Shown piece after piece: positions 1 through 9,349 of a stretch of DNA of 64,000 nt. A program made the translations under genes and the position numbers. Positions within the stretch are counted from its first letter, which is position 1, and each line of letters starts with the position of its first letter. Source of the stretch: Granulosicoccus sp045106195 (GTDB taxonomy: Bacteria > Pseudomonadota > Gammaproteobacteria > Granulosicoccales > Granulosicoccaceae); the NCBI GenBank assembly GCA_045106195.1, contig JBGCEH010000024.1:248001-312000 (forward strand), written 5' to 3'. The notes beneath the pieces were generated by a model, which was not told the DNA's origin, ran no database searches, and saw nothing but the letters and a program-made list of their open reading frames with translations.

Positions 1-1
1 A

Positions 2-985
2 CGCATGCCAGAACCCGGCGATCGGCTCAGCATGTTGTTTTCGGCAACGCTGTCCCATCGCGTCATGGAACTTGCGTACGAGCACATGGATAATCCGGAA
101 CCTATAAAGACCGAAAGCACGGGTGTTACAGCGAAGGGTGTTCGCCAATCCTTGTACCAGCCAGCAGACGATGAAAAGGTCCCGCTACTGTTAGGCCTGC
201 TGGACATCCTGAAACCACCCCGTTCCATCGTTTTCGTGAATACCAAACGTACAGCGGAAAAAGTCGAAGGTTATTTACTGGGCAATGATGTTCCCTGCGG
301 AACGCTATCAGGCGATGTGCGCCAATCAAAGCGCCAGAAAATTCTTGCCGAATTCACGGCCGGTAATTTGCCGGTACTCATTGCCACTGATGTAGCCGCT
401 CGTGGCCTGCACATTGATGACGTCAGCCATGTCTTTAATTTCGACCTTCCGCAACAGGCCGAAGATTATGTTCACCGGATCGGACGCACCGCCCGCGCCG
501 GAACCGAAGGCATGGCCGTCAGCTTTGCCTGCGAAAATTATTCATTCTCACTACCCGAGATTCAAGACTACATCGGACAAAGTATCCCGTTGGAAATGAT
601 CACTGATGAGCTGCTTGTAAAACCCAAACCACGAGTGAGAGTGGAACGGGATCGTCCAGACCAGCCGGGTCAAGGGAGAAAACAGGGAGTTGGCCGTTCG
701 AGGCGCGGTAGTTCTGACTCATCGTCACGCGGGAATGGCCGCTCAGGCAATCGCAGCAGATCAGGCCAGGCCAGACAATCCAGCGGAAAGCCACAAGGCA
801 AAACCAGCGACAGCGCCGCGGCCAGGAAAAGCGATCAAACTGCCGCCGCGCACACCGACAAGCCTGCGGGTTCGCAAGCAAACGTGGAGGCAACCGGTGC
901 CCCGGCTGCAAAAAAAAGACGCAGACGGCGTCGCAAACCCAGCACTGACAAGCCGGCGAGCCAGGACAACAAGGCTACCGAATAA
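2..985 (+). CDS. rhlB: ATP-dependent RNA helicase RhlB, C-terminal part (cut by window edge)
   Basis: DEAD-box helicase that unwinds structured RNA, in E. coli as part of the RNase E degradosome. The reading frame is open to the left edge, so the N-terminal domain (Q motif, Walker A, DEAD box) lies outside. Visible in order are the SAT motif (FSATLSHRV), the helicase C domain with VFVNTKR, ATDVAARGLHI and HRIGRTARAG, and the RhlB-type CENYSFSLPEIQDYIG segment. After about residue 210 comes a long, low-complexity Ser/Gly/Arg tail ending in a run of arginines (KKRRRRRRK), longer than in E. coli RhlB and probably an RNA- or RNase E-binding tail. The match to RhlB rather than other DEAD-box proteins rests on the MLFSATLSHRV and LPEIQDYIGQSIP stretches. 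Confidence 0.93.
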   Translation, partial: RMPEPGDRLSMLFSATLSHRVMELAYEHMDNPEPIKTESTGVTAKGVRQSLYQPADDEKVPLLLGLLDILKPPRSIVFVNTKRTAEKVEGYLLGNDVPCGTLSGDVRQSKRQKILAEFTAGNLPVLIATDVAARGLHIDDVSHVFNFDLPQQAEDYVHRIGRTARAGTEGMAVSFACENYSFSLPEIQDYIGQSIPLEMITDELLVKPKPRVRVERDRPDQPGQGRKQGVGRSRRGSSDSSSRGNGRSGNRSRSGQARQSSGKPQGKTSDSAAARKSDQTAAAHTDKPAGSQANVEATGAPAAKKRRRRRRKPSTDKPASQDNKATE

Positions 986-1177
986 CATGGAGGCACCGCA
1001 CCGGGCTTGCCAAACTCCACCAATAATCCCTTTGTTGATCTATCAGACAGCATAAAATCACGAGTGGCATCACAAAAAACAGTAAACTGTGTATACCGGC
1101 GCTGCATTGTCTGGATGCCAGGGCACTACCTGGAATCAACCTGCAGCGTTTACGCTTGAAGCAACCGGGAGAGAGCA

Positions 1178-1381
1178 ATGGCAACAGGAACTGTCAAGTG
1201 GTTCAACGAAGCCAAAGGCTTCGGATTTCTGGCCCAGGACGATGGCGGCGAAGATGTCTTTGTGCATTTTTCGGCGATAAAGTCTGAGGGTTTCAAAACC
1301 CTGAGCGAAAACCAGAAAGTTACCTTCGATATCGAACAAGGTGCCAAGGGCCCTCAGGCAACTAACGTAATACCGGAATAA
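1178..1381 (+). CDS. CspA-family cold-shock protein
   Basis: Small single-stranded nucleic-acid-binding protein (67 aa, the normal length of the family), acting as an RNA chaperone in the cytoplasm. It is a single cold-shock domain with RNP1 (KGFGFL) and RNP2 (VFVHF) and the typical GTVKWFN start. The ATG is preceded by GGGAG at 1167-1171 with a 6-base gap, which fixes the start. It stands alone between rhlB and pcm. The roughly 190-base upstream gap would leave room for the long leader common for this family, but I cannot show cold regulation from the sequence. Which csp paralogue it is cannot be told. Confidence 0.95.
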   Translation: MATGTVKWFNEAKGFGFLAQDDGGEDVFVHFSAIKSEGFKTLSENQKVTFDIEQGAKGPQATNVIPE

Positions 1382-1552
1382 GTCTGTTGAACCTGAGGCG
1401 CAGGGATGTAAATTCCTGTAAGCCTGCTATCAGCACGTGTTCACGCCCTTATCTGAATGCATATCCTTTTGTGCCCGCACAGCACAACGGTCAATCGTTA
1501 CAATACGGGGATGGCAAATACGCCTTCAAACCTCAACAGGCAGTGCTTGGCC

Positions 1553-1558
1553 TATAAT
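1553..1558 (+). promoter_or_regulatory. Candidate -10 box for pcm-tolC
   Basis: A perfect TATAAT lies 75 bases before the pcm start codon in the cspA-pcm gap. No good -35 hexamer sits 16-18 bases upstream (nearest TTCAAA is too far), so this is only a candidate promoter element. Confidence 0.3.
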
Positions 1559-1633
1559 TCGCAGGTCTGGCAAAGCGCGTCATTTCCTGATCGGCGCCAT
1601 CTATTTCTCAACGCTCAATCAAGTGGCTATTCC

Positions 1634-2296
1634 ATGGACCTACAGCTTGCCCGAAGTAACATGATCGAACAACAAGTACGCCCCTGGGATGTCCTTGACC
1701 AGAGCGTGCTTGATGTTCTTGCAGATGTACCTCGTGAATCATTCCTCGAGCCACGGCACAGAGGTGTCGCTTATAGTGACTTCCAACTGCCAATCGGTCA
1801 TGGGCAGCACATGCTAAAACCCACGCTAGACGGAAGACTCCTGCAAGCCCTGCTGCTCCGGGTGACCGACACCGTACTGGAAATCGGGACCGGCAGCGGT
1901 TACCTCACGGCATGTCTGGCACGGTTGAGTGCGCATGTGGACAGCATCGAGATTATCCCGACCCTGGCGGATTCGGCCAAAGCCAGGTTGAGCGAGATGG
2001 GCGTATCGAACGTAACGGTCATTCAGCAGGACGCCGCGCAGGTCTGGGATGCCCGTGATGGATACGATGCCATCGCTTTTTCCGGTGCGGTTCCGTCCAT
2101 TCCAGATTATTATCGCAACAAGCTCAAGGTCGGGGGCAGACTTTTTGCCATGATCGGTGAAACGTCCGAGCCGACAATGGAAGCCGTCGTGGTTACTCGC
2201 ATCAGTGAGAACGAATGGAGCAAAGAGAGCCTGTTCGAAGCCAGCGTCGATCCACTCATCAATTTTCACCCCGAATCACCCAGTTTCGTATTCTGA
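1634..2296 (+). CDS. pcm: Protein-L-isoaspartate O-methyltransferase family protein
   Basis: SAM-dependent methyltransferase of the PCMT family (220 aa), which in characterised members methylates L-isoaspartyl residues in damaged proteins for repair. The ATG at 1634 begins with MDLQLARSNMIEQQVRPWDV, typical of this subfamily; the open frame reaches further upstream but that part has no family similarity. SAM motif I is VLEIGTGSGYLTA near residue 80, followed by VDSIEI. This short version next to tolC is the common proteobacterial arrangement and may differ in substrate from classic Pcm. Its stop codon TGA overlaps the following ATG by one base (TGATG), so tolC is likely translated by coupling. 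Confidence 0.85.
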   Translation: MDLQLARSNMIEQQVRPWDVLDQSVLDVLADVPRESFLEPRHRGVAYSDFQLPIGHGQHMLKPTLDGRLLQALLLRVTDTVLEIGTGSGYLTACLARLSAHVDSIEIIPTLADSAKARLSEMGVSNVTVIQQDAAQVWDARDGYDAIAFSGAVPSIPDYYRNKLKVGGRLFAMIGETSEPTMEAVVVTRISENEWSKESLFEASVDPLINFHPESPSFVF

Positions 2297-3735
2297 TGAA
2301 TTTTCCGAGCAAACGTATGACTAAACGGACTTTTGCGGACCTCTACGGCGTATCTGGAAGCTTGTATTGCGCGCCATCAGTGTTTTCCCGGCTTTCAAGA
2401 CACAGCAAGCGTACGTTGGCTTTCGCGTTCGCCTTAAGCGCGGTCGCGGGCATTGCAACCGCCCAAACCCAGCCGTCAGGTGTTGCGCAAGGCACTAACT
2501 TGCGTGCTGTTTACGAGCAGGCAAGAGAATACGATGCCGAGTATCAGGCAGCACAGTTCGAGCTGCAGGCCGCCAGACAGAACATCCCGATCGCCCGCTC
2601 AGCCTTCATGCCACAGCTGTCTTTTGGTGCCGATCTGGGACTGGCGTCGAAGGCAGACGATGGCGATGGCCCCTACGAAGAGACCGGCCTATCACTAGCA
2701 TTGAACCAGACGATATTCAATCGTTCCAGCGGCAAGCTTATCGATCAGGCACAAATCGGTGTCCAGCAAGCCGAAGCGCAGTATGCAGCTGCCGGACAAA
2801 CGTTGATCCTGCGTGTTGCCACGGCATACTTCGATGTCTTGCGTGCGCAGGCCAATGTGGAATTCAGCCAATCAGAGCTGCAAGCCATCAGTCGCCAGCG
2901 CGAGCAGGCCGAGCGCCGCTTTGATGTAGGTCTGGTGCCTATAACCGACGTTCGCTCAGCACAAGCACAATACGATCTGGCAGTCGCTCAGGAAATAGCG
3001 GCATCCAATCAGTTATCCACGGCTCGCGAAGCGCTGCTGCGTGTCAGCGGTGTCAACGCTGACCTGCTGACACCATTGGCCAGTGACTTGCCATTGACAC
3101 CTCCAGACCCTGCCAACATTGATGCCTGGGTGGAACGCGCCAAAGAGCAAAACCTTGAACTCGTCATCGCTCAATTGGCCAATGAAAGCAGCGGGACACA
3201 GGTGGCTATCGAACGAGCCGGCCGCTACCCCACGCTCGATCTTGTCGGTTCTGCAGCATCCACCACCACTGAAGAAGTGATCGGCCGGGACGGTGAGCTT
3301 GCCAGTATCCGTTTACAGTTGCGGGTACCGATTCTTACAGGCGGCCGAATCAACTCACAGGTTGCTCAGGCGAAGGCGCAGGCACGGGCATCAGAACAGC
3401 AGTTGCTCGCCCAGGAACGTACTACGACCCAGCAAACTCGAGATGCGTATCGTGGAGTGCAGGCGTCGATTAGTCGAGTGCGTGCATTACGTCAGGCATT
3501 GGTGTCTACGCAGCAATCAGCAGAGGCGACAGATGCAGGATTCAGGGCCGGTACGCGAACATCAGTCGATGTACTGCAGGCACTACGCGATACGTTCCGG
3601 GCGCAATCCGACTACGCGGGCGCTCGCTACGACTACATCATCAACACGCTGAATCTGAAAGCCGCATCAGGCACACTGGAAGAGAACGATCTGTTCGCCA
3701 TCAACAGGTTCCTGGCAATCGCAGACGATTCCTGA
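2296..3735 (+). CDS. tolC: TolC-family outer membrane efflux channel
   Basis: Outer membrane channel that works with inner membrane exporters (RND or ABC) and type I secretion systems. The two OEP repeats are clear: the first from about residue 70 (LRAVYEQAREYDAEYQAAQ) and the second from about 290 (ANIDAWVERAKEQNLELVIAQ), each with the long helical hairpins of TolC. About 480 aa, as expected. The chosen ATG at 2296 overlaps the pcm stop; an in-frame ATG at 2317 is a possible alternative. The signal peptide is the hydrophobic stretch near residues 40-60 ending in ATAQ, so the N-terminal extension before it is unusually long and the true start could be further downstream. Confidence 0.9.
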   Translation: MNFPSKRMTKRTFADLYGVSGSLYCAPSVFSRLSRHSKRTLAFAFALSAVAGIATAQTQPSGVAQGTNLRAVYEQAREYDAEYQAAQFELQAARQNIPIARSAFMPQLSFGADLGLASKADDGDGPYEETGLSLALNQTIFNRSSGKLIDQAQIGVQQAEAQYAAAGQTLILRVATAYFDVLRAQANVEFSQSELQAISRQREQAERRFDVGLVPITDVRSAQAQYDLAVAQEIAASNQLSTAREALLRVSGVNADLLTPLASDLPLTPPDPANIDAWVERAKEQNLELVIAQLANESSGTQVAIERAGRYPTLDLVGSAASTTTEEVIGRDGELASIRLQLRVPILTGGRINSQVAQAKAQARASEQQLLAQERTTTQQTRDAYRGVQASISRVRALRQALVSTQQSAEATDAGFRAGTRTSVDVLQALRDTFRAQSDYAGARYDYIINTLNLKAASGTLEENDLFAINRFLAIADDS

Positions 3736-3894
3736 CTCCTGCCATGCCAAGTCTGACCTGACCTGCCAATACCTCTCTTCAAGGCTCTGACGATCAACTC
3801 TTACAAGCCTGCCTGGCAATACCGCTACCTCATCAGGCTGCTCTCTCCGCTGGTCCTTGCCTACACGCTGTGGCGTACTGGTAAGGACGGTGGC

Positions 3895-5043
3895 ATGCTC
3901 TACCTCAAGCAACGTCTTGGCCTGTATGCAGCATCTCAGCCCAGTGAGTCATCATCGGCAACTATCTGGATTCATGCAGCCTCTGTCGGTGAGGTCTTTA
4001 CCGTTCTGCCGCTGCTAAAGGCAGTAAGCCAACCGCTGCTTGTCACCACCACGACGCCCACCGGTGCTGCCGTTCTTCAGCAACAGTCATTGACGCATGT
4101 GCAACACCGGTATTTGCCCGTTGATTTTTCAGGTGCATGCCACCGTTTTTTTCGTTCGGCAAATATCAGAGAAGCCTGGATCGTTGAAACGGAAATCTGG
4201 CCCTGGCTGTATGCAAAGGCAAAATCATCTGATATTCCGATTAGCATTGTCAACGCACGCTTGTCAGAAAAGACCAGCGCGAAAGCTGACAGTCTGCTGG
4301 CTACGACATTTGAAAAGGCTCTGTCCAACGTCAGGGTGCTTGCGCGCTCAAAGAGCGATGCTGAAAAATTTGCTGAGCTTGGAGCATCACGACAATCGAT
4401 AACGGTCGTCGGCAATCTAAAGTACGCCAACCCGACGCCTGATGAGAAAAATGACCAACGGAGGCGCCTGATGGAACGACCATACCTGCTGGCTGCGTCC
4501 ACCCACGACGATGAGGAGCTTCAACTATCAATCGAATGGAGCAAGCAGCACCGCAAGGGTCCAGAGACCGTACTGGTCATCGTGCCTCGGCATCCCGAAC
4601 GAGGCGCGACCATTCAAAAGCAACTGACAACACGAGGAATCAGAGCGCCGCTACGCAGTCGAAATGAACCCGTACACACGAATGATTCCGTGTACATTGC
4701 AGATACTCTGGGCGAACTACAAGCCTGGTACTCCTACGCCATGGCTGCGTTCATCGGCGGATCCCTGATTGAACGTGGCGGTCATAACATGCTGGAAGCC
4801 GCCAGACTTGGCTGCCCGATGGTGACGGGCCAACATACTTTCAACTTCGAGGATATAGTGCAAACCCTTACTGAACACGAAGCGCTGGTGATCGCAGACA
4901 ACGCACAACAGGTTATGGTTTTCTTCAATCGCGTGATGGATGACAGGCAGTCGTATCTCGCAATGGCTGCCCGCGCCAGATCTCAAGCGCAAATCAGTGA
5001 GAGCGTACTGGATAACTATCTGGAATTATTGTTGCCAAGCTAG
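3895..5043 (+). CDS. waaA: 3-deoxy-D-manno-octulosonic acid transferase (Kdo transferase)
   Basis: Membrane-associated glycosyltransferase that adds Kdo from CMP-Kdo to lipid IVA in LPS core synthesis. GT30 motifs are present: IHAASVGEVFT (catalytic Glu in SVGE), TTTTPTGAAV, ETEIWPWL, LVIVPRHPER and GGSLIERGGHNMLEAA. From the ATG at 3895 the protein is 382 aa, about 40 residues short of the family. The same frame stays open upstream to 3757 and encodes a hydrophobic segment (YLIRLLSPLVLAYTLWRTG) that matches the family's N-terminal membrane anchor, but it contains no ATG, GTG or TTG. The true start is therefore probably a rare codon between 3763 and 3793, or there is a base error. It faces kdkA, which acts on the WaaA product. 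Confidence 0.9.
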   Translation: MLYLKQRLGLYAASQPSESSSATIWIHAASVGEVFTVLPLLKAVSQPLLVTTTTPTGAAVLQQQSLTHVQHRYLPVDFSGACHRFFRSANIREAWIVETEIWPWLYAKAKSSDIPISIVNARLSEKTSAKADSLLATTFEKALSNVRVLARSKSDAEKFAELGASRQSITVVGNLKYANPTPDEKNDQRRRLMERPYLLAASTHDDEELQLSIEWSKQHRKGPETVLVIVPRHPERGATIQKQLTTRGIRAPLRSRNEPVHTNDSVYIADTLGELQAWYSYAMAAFIGGSLIERGGHNMLEAARLGCPMVTGQHTFNFEDIVQTLTEHEALVIADNAQQVMVFFNRVMDDRQSYLAMAARARSQAQISESVLDNYLELLLPS

Positions 5044-5110
5044 GAACATTGCTGTGTCTGTCCACCCGTGCAACTGGCGCTCTGGTTCACAAACACAACG
5101 TATCCAGAAC

Positions 5111-5905
5111 TCATACACCCATCAGGGTATTGAGAGATGTCGACCACTGCTTTCTGCATATCGCAAATTTTTTTACTAAAGAATGTGCATTTAACCGTTC
5201 TGCAGTACCTGATTCCGCTATTTTCACCAGCGAACGCTCGAGTCTGTCCATGTTATCCAGGCACCACCCCTCCTGCGTTAGGTTTTTCGGCAGCTGTCGA
5301 ATCCTACCGCGATCAAAATCGATTAGCGTTGCGTTTCCATCATCATCAAGCATGATGTTGTGCGCATTCAGATCAGCGTGAAAAACCCCGGCGACATGGA
5401 ATCTGGCAATAAGATATCCCATGCTGCGCCATACCCCTTCGTCTAATGTGATATCTGCTGACAGGCAAGCATCAGCAAGCAAACGCTCAGCCAGTGTTCT
5501 ACCCGGCAGATGATGCGTAACAAGACTGGCGGTATAGAGCAATCCGCAGCGTACAACGCTACATGCGTAGGGCAATGGAGCTGGTAACCCCGCCTGCTGT
5601 AAAAACAAGAGAAGATCAAATTCCCGCATAGCACGGGTTCTGTGCAAACCGACATACAGGTAATGTTTTTTACTGATGTAACGCACCAGCCCGCCACGAC
5701 GATAATGGCGCAAAACCAACAGCTCGTTATGCAATGTAAAAAAAACGGTATTACCCCTGCCTGCCGACGCTTCACCCTTTATCAAGCGCTGCTCATGGAG
5801 TGCATTGGTCTCCAGACACACCGGGTCAAAGAGCTTTGTGGGGTTTTGCACGTAACGTACGACAGTGCCAGCGGCATCAGGCAACTTCTGCGTCACTATC
5901 TCCAC
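5111..5905 (-). CDS. kdkA: 3-deoxy-D-manno-octulosonic acid kinase
   Basis: Cytoplasmic kinase that phosphorylates the Kdo residue on Kdo-lipid A with ATP. It has a small protein-kinase-like fold: the catalytic loop HADLNAHNIMLD near residue 175 and the metal-binding DFDRGR near 192, where a Kdk-type DFD replaces the DFG of protein kinases. The length of 264 aa is slightly above the usual ~235-250, so the true start could be a little downstream of the ATG used here. It lies tail-to-tail with waaA, and the 67-base gap holds no clear terminator. The presence of a Kdo kinase suggests a single phosphorylated Kdo in the inner core, as in Haemophilus and Vibrio; that is inference. Confidence 0.88.
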   Translation of the reverse strand: MEIVTQKLPDAAGTVVRYVQNPTKLFDPVCLETNALHEQRLIKGEASAGRGNTVFFTLHNELLVLRHYRRGGLVRYISKKHYLYVGLHRTRAMREFDLLLFLQQAGLPAPLPYACSVVRCGLLYTASLVTHHLPGRTLAERLLADACLSADITLDEGVWRSMGYLIARFHVAGVFHADLNAHNIMLDDDGNATLIDFDRGRIRQLPKNLTQEGWCLDNMDRLERSLVKIAESGTAERLNAHSLVKKFAICRKQWSTSLNTLMGV

Positions 5906-5945
5906 TGGCTGCGAGATATCCCCGCCCGTGTAACAGTACGATCAG

Positions 5946-6143
5946 TCAGGTAGCGGTGCTTTTCTGTTCAACCAGTCGATAAATTGTTCCACAGTAAGAA
6001 CAGCTCGCCTCCGGCGCATCATCCAGAGGGATATAGACTCGGGGGTGGCTATCCCACAATGAACTGTTAGGTGTGGGACAGTGAATCGGTAGTTCATCAC
6101 GAGTGACTTCTACGAACGATTGCGCGTTGGGTTGATCCACCAT
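5946..6143 (-). CDS. zf-CHCC small zinc-finger protein
   Basis: A 65-aa protein with the zf-CHCC pattern: IHCP, then SHPRVYIPL, then CSYCGTIYRL, giving one Cys, one His and a final Cys pair as metal ligands. The family is related to the mitochondrial complex I subunit NDUFS6 but its bacterial role is not established. I chose the ATG at 6143 because the protein then begins directly with the family's short lead-in; a longer frame to 6203 adds an unrelated segment. It sits between kdkA and glnE, all on the minus strand. Confidence 0.8.
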   Translation of the reverse strand: MVDQPNAQSFVEVTRDELPIHCPTPNSSLWDSHPRVYIPLDDAPEASCSYCGTIYRLVEQKSTAT

Positions 6144-6260
6144 GGAGACAAGACCTTTATTAACTTGTGACAGAATACCGTGGAGTTTACTGACAATGAG
6201 CACCCAGTGTAATAATTTACGTGAATCTACCGGTAATCCGGCTCGGTACCAGACATAACC

Positions 6261-9248
6261 CTAATCAGAAGCCTGTTTCGCTTCTCCAAGAATGCGCAGG
6301 CGCAATGCAGTAACTGCATCACGTAGCGACCCGAGCTGTTCGTCTAGCGGCACAAGCGCCGATTCCTGATCCAGAGCACGCCGATGAAGGCGTTCGCGCA
6401 GGTTAAGATAATTGCTGCGTAATGTCTGGCAATCTTCAGCCGGCAGCAACGCAAGCTTCTCCACGGTGTCCAGCACACGGATATTATCGGTAAACATCAA
6501 CAGCGCAGGATGTTGACGTGAGTGAGCCAGTACCAGGTACTGCACGATGAATTCTATATCAGCAACGCCGCCGGCATCCTGTTTCAAGTGCATCTGACCG
6601 GGCCGGGTATTACCCAATGCTGCTCGCATTCGCTCGCGCATGTTAGCCACTGACAGGCGCAATTCATCAGTGGGCCGCACTTTTGCGAGTATTTGCTGAC
6701 GGATACCATCAAAGCGGATCCGCAGAGTTTCATCTCCAAACACCATTCTTGCCCGCATCAATGCCTGGTGCTCCCAGGTCCAGGCAGCGCTCTGCTGGTA
6801 ACGTGCAAATGTCTCGATACCTGTGACCAACACACCAGAGCTACCGTTGGGTCTTAATCGGAGATCGATTTCATAGAGCACGCCGGCCGGGGTCATCGTA
6901 CTCATGAAGTGCACCAGTTTCTGGGCAAGTTTTGCGTAAAACACAGCGTTGTCGACTGGCTTTATTCCATCCGTAAGCTGCTGTGACCCTGCACTGTCAT
7001 GCACGAAGACCAGATCCAGATCGGAGCCGAAACCCAGCTCCAGTCCTCCCAATTTGCCATAGGCAAGCACGCCAACGTTGGCAAACTGATAGCCTGCACC
7101 CAGTTTATATCGGGGCTTGCCGTATCTTTCCACCAATGGTGTACTCACCAGTGATAACACGCCGGCAATAATGGATTCAGCCAGCCACGTCAGTTGATCA
7201 CTCACTTGCATGAGAGTGAGACTGCCATCGAGCTGGGCACAGGCGATACGCATTTCACGCGCCTGTTTGTAATGACGCAGAGAATCCATTTGCACATCCA
7301 GCTCGCTTGATTGCAGGCGATCTATGAAATCCTGCGTCTCTCTGGACACCGACTCTGCGTTAGCATGCAAAACTGCGTTGGTCAGCAGTTCGTCAATAAC
7401 CATGGGCTGCCCGGCCACGAAACCAGCCAGCCAGCGACTCTTTGAAAATAGCGTTACCAGATGCTGCAATGCGTCGGGTTGTTCGCACAGCACTTGCAGA
7501 TAGCCACCTCGACCCGCGACAGCCCTGACCAGAGATAACATTCGATCAAGCGTTGCACCGGGCTGTTCAGTCTCTCTTGCCATCATCAGAATCAATGGCA
7601 CAGCGCGCTCTACACGTCGCTGGCTTTCGGCCGTCAAGCGCTGATAGAAACTACCACGCACCAACGTACTGATGTTGGCCAGCAACGATTCATCAGCTTC
7701 ATAACCGGCACTGCCTAACACGGCCTGCCGATCATCATCTGTGACAGATTCTGCGCCTAATGCAGCCCAGATATCACGAGCAACCTCCAGCTCGTCAGTC
7801 TGGTTGGCATACGCTTCCACCCCATCGGGATTCTGAGACTCAAAAAGATCTGCAAAGCATCTCGATACCCTGCCTTGATGCATTGCCAGGTTTTTCTTGA
7901 AACCCGGCCAGTCATCTTCATCAAGGATGCACAGCAGTCTTTGGCGATCCTCCTCATCGACCGGCAAGGTATGTACTTGCTCATCACGCATCATCTGCAC
8001 ACCATTTTCCACCCTTCGCAGGTATTTATAGGCGTCCAGTAGTGCGTCAACCTCGGTGTCTGGCATCAACTGCATCTGCGCCAACTGTTGCAAGACCTGC
8101 ATAATAGGACGAACACGTAAACGGCTTTCGCGCCCGCCTCTTACCAACTGGAACGCCTGCCCGATAAATTCAACTTCCCTTATGCCACCAGAGCCCAGCT
8201 TGATGTTGTCAACCATCTGCTTTTTCAGGAGTGACAAAGCGATCTTGCGCTTGAGTTCCCGGAGTGAATCGAATGCGCTGTAGTCCAGATAACGTCTGTA
8301 GACAAAAGGAATAACAAGATTTTCAAGCTCTTTAATATCCTCAGAATCACCACACAACGCACGGCCCTTGATCATTGCATAGCGCTCCCATTCACGCGCC
8401 TGTGTGAGGTAGTAGTTCTCCAGTCCATCAAAATTCATCACCAGTGGCCCGCTTTCGCCAAATGGGCGCAATCGGGTATCCACGCGATAGACAAACCCTT
8501 CAGCCGTCACACTGTTGAGCAGCTTGCTGACACGTTGCACTGAGCGACGAAAGAACTCACCGTTGTCCAGGGGCTTTTGTTTCTGCTGCGTGATTTCAGT
8601 GGTTCCGGACGCCGGATAGATGCAGATAAGATCAATGTCCGATGACACATTGAGTTCGAATCCGCCGAGCTTACCCATACCCAGGATGATGAGTCGCAAC
8701 TTGCGCCCCGTATCGTCACAAGGTAAACCGAAACGCGCGCTAAGCGCATCGAACGTCCATTGGTCTGCCGCTCTCACACAAGATTCCGCCAAGAGGGACA
8801 GCTCATGCAGCGTCTGTTCCAACGTAGTGATGCCGGTAAGATCACACCATAGAATTCGTACCATATGCCGATGTCGAAACTCTCTGAGTACTTTTTGCTG
8901 CACGCCTTCGGAAGCCACCGCATCTGCAGACTTCTGGCCCTTCCAGGCTTTCGTCAAATCGTCTTCAAGTTCAACCAGCAACGCTGTAAGACCGGTTTGC
9001 TCACCGAGATGTTCAGGCATGACAAGCAATGCCTTATTGGCAATGAGCGTGGGTAACAAATCAGGGAATTGCGACACGGTTCTAGCGATATAAGGGCTAA
9101 CAGCACACACGGGCAATAACCACTTTTCCAGTTGCTTGTCCATCTGGATATCGATCTCGACATCATGCTGGTGCAGCCTGTCACGAATGTTCGCAACCTG
9201 CTCTTCAAGCAAGGGTGTTTGCAGCAGTGATGAACACGGGCGTCGCAC
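6261..9248 (-). CDS. glnE: Bifunctional glutamine synthetase adenylyltransferase/deadenylase
   Basis: Controls glutamine synthetase by adding AMP when nitrogen is plentiful and removing it when nitrogen is short, responding to the PII protein. At 995 aa it has full family length. Two nucleotidyltransferase domains are seen: the N-terminal deadenylase with GGFELNVSSDIDLICIYP around residue 195 and the C-terminal adenylylase with GGLELGFGSDLDLVFVHD around residue 690. Each keeps its DxD metal motif. A PII-uridylyltransferase-like helical domain lies between and after them. No glnA or glnB is in the window, so it is a lone regulatory gene. Confidence 0.97.
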   Translation of the reverse strand: MRRPCSSLLQTPLLEEQVANIRDRLHQHDVEIDIQMDKQLEKWLLPVCAVSPYIARTVSQFPDLLPTLIANKALLVMPEHLGEQTGLTALLVELEDDLTKAWKGQKSADAVASEGVQQKVLREFRHRHMVRILWCDLTGITTLEQTLHELSLLAESCVRAADQWTFDALSARFGLPCDDTGRKLRLIILGMGKLGGFELNVSSDIDLICIYPASGTTEITQQKQKPLDNGEFFRRSVQRVSKLLNSVTAEGFVYRVDTRLRPFGESGPLVMNFDGLENYYLTQAREWERYAMIKGRALCGDSEDIKELENLVIPFVYRRYLDYSAFDSLRELKRKIALSLLKKQMVDNIKLGSGGIREVEFIGQAFQLVRGGRESRLRVRPIMQVLQQLAQMQLMPDTEVDALLDAYKYLRRVENGVQMMRDEQVHTLPVDEEDRQRLLCILDEDDWPGFKKNLAMHQGRVSRCFADLFESQNPDGVEAYANQTDELEVARDIWAALGAESVTDDDRQAVLGSAGYEADESLLANISTLVRGSFYQRLTAESQRRVERAVPLILMMARETEQPGATLDRMLSLVRAVAGRGGYLQVLCEQPDALQHLVTLFSKSRWLAGFVAGQPMVIDELLTNAVLHANAESVSRETQDFIDRLQSSELDVQMDSLRHYKQAREMRIACAQLDGSLTLMQVSDQLTWLAESIIAGVLSLVSTPLVERYGKPRYKLGAGYQFANVGVLAYGKLGGLELGFGSDLDLVFVHDSAGSQQLTDGIKPVDNAVFYAKLAQKLVHFMSTMTPAGVLYEIDLRLRPNGSSGVLVTGIETFARYQQSAAWTWEHQALMRARMVFGDETLRIRFDGIRQQILAKVRPTDELRLSVANMRERMRAALGNTRPGQMHLKQDAGGVADIEFIVQYLVLAHSRQHPALLMFTDNIRVLDTVEKLALLPAEDCQTLRSNYLNLRERLHRRALDQESALVPLDEQLGSLRDAVTALRLRILGEAKQASD

Positions 9249-9349
9249 GGCTAGACTCCTTGGGATACCATAAAAAATATACTTAAACAGTCGAACACAG
9301 CATACTGCCTTGTGTGCCTGAGCGCATGCCCATCGGGTATGATGACGCT

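Noticed and set aside
1382..1633. N-terminal extension of Pcm back to 1457
   Set aside because: The extension has no family similarity and would place the -10 candidate inside the gene; ATG 1634 matches the family N-terminus.
8620..9093. 157-aa plus-strand frame inside glnE
   Set aside because: Composition is typical of an antisense shadow, and glnE is intact here.
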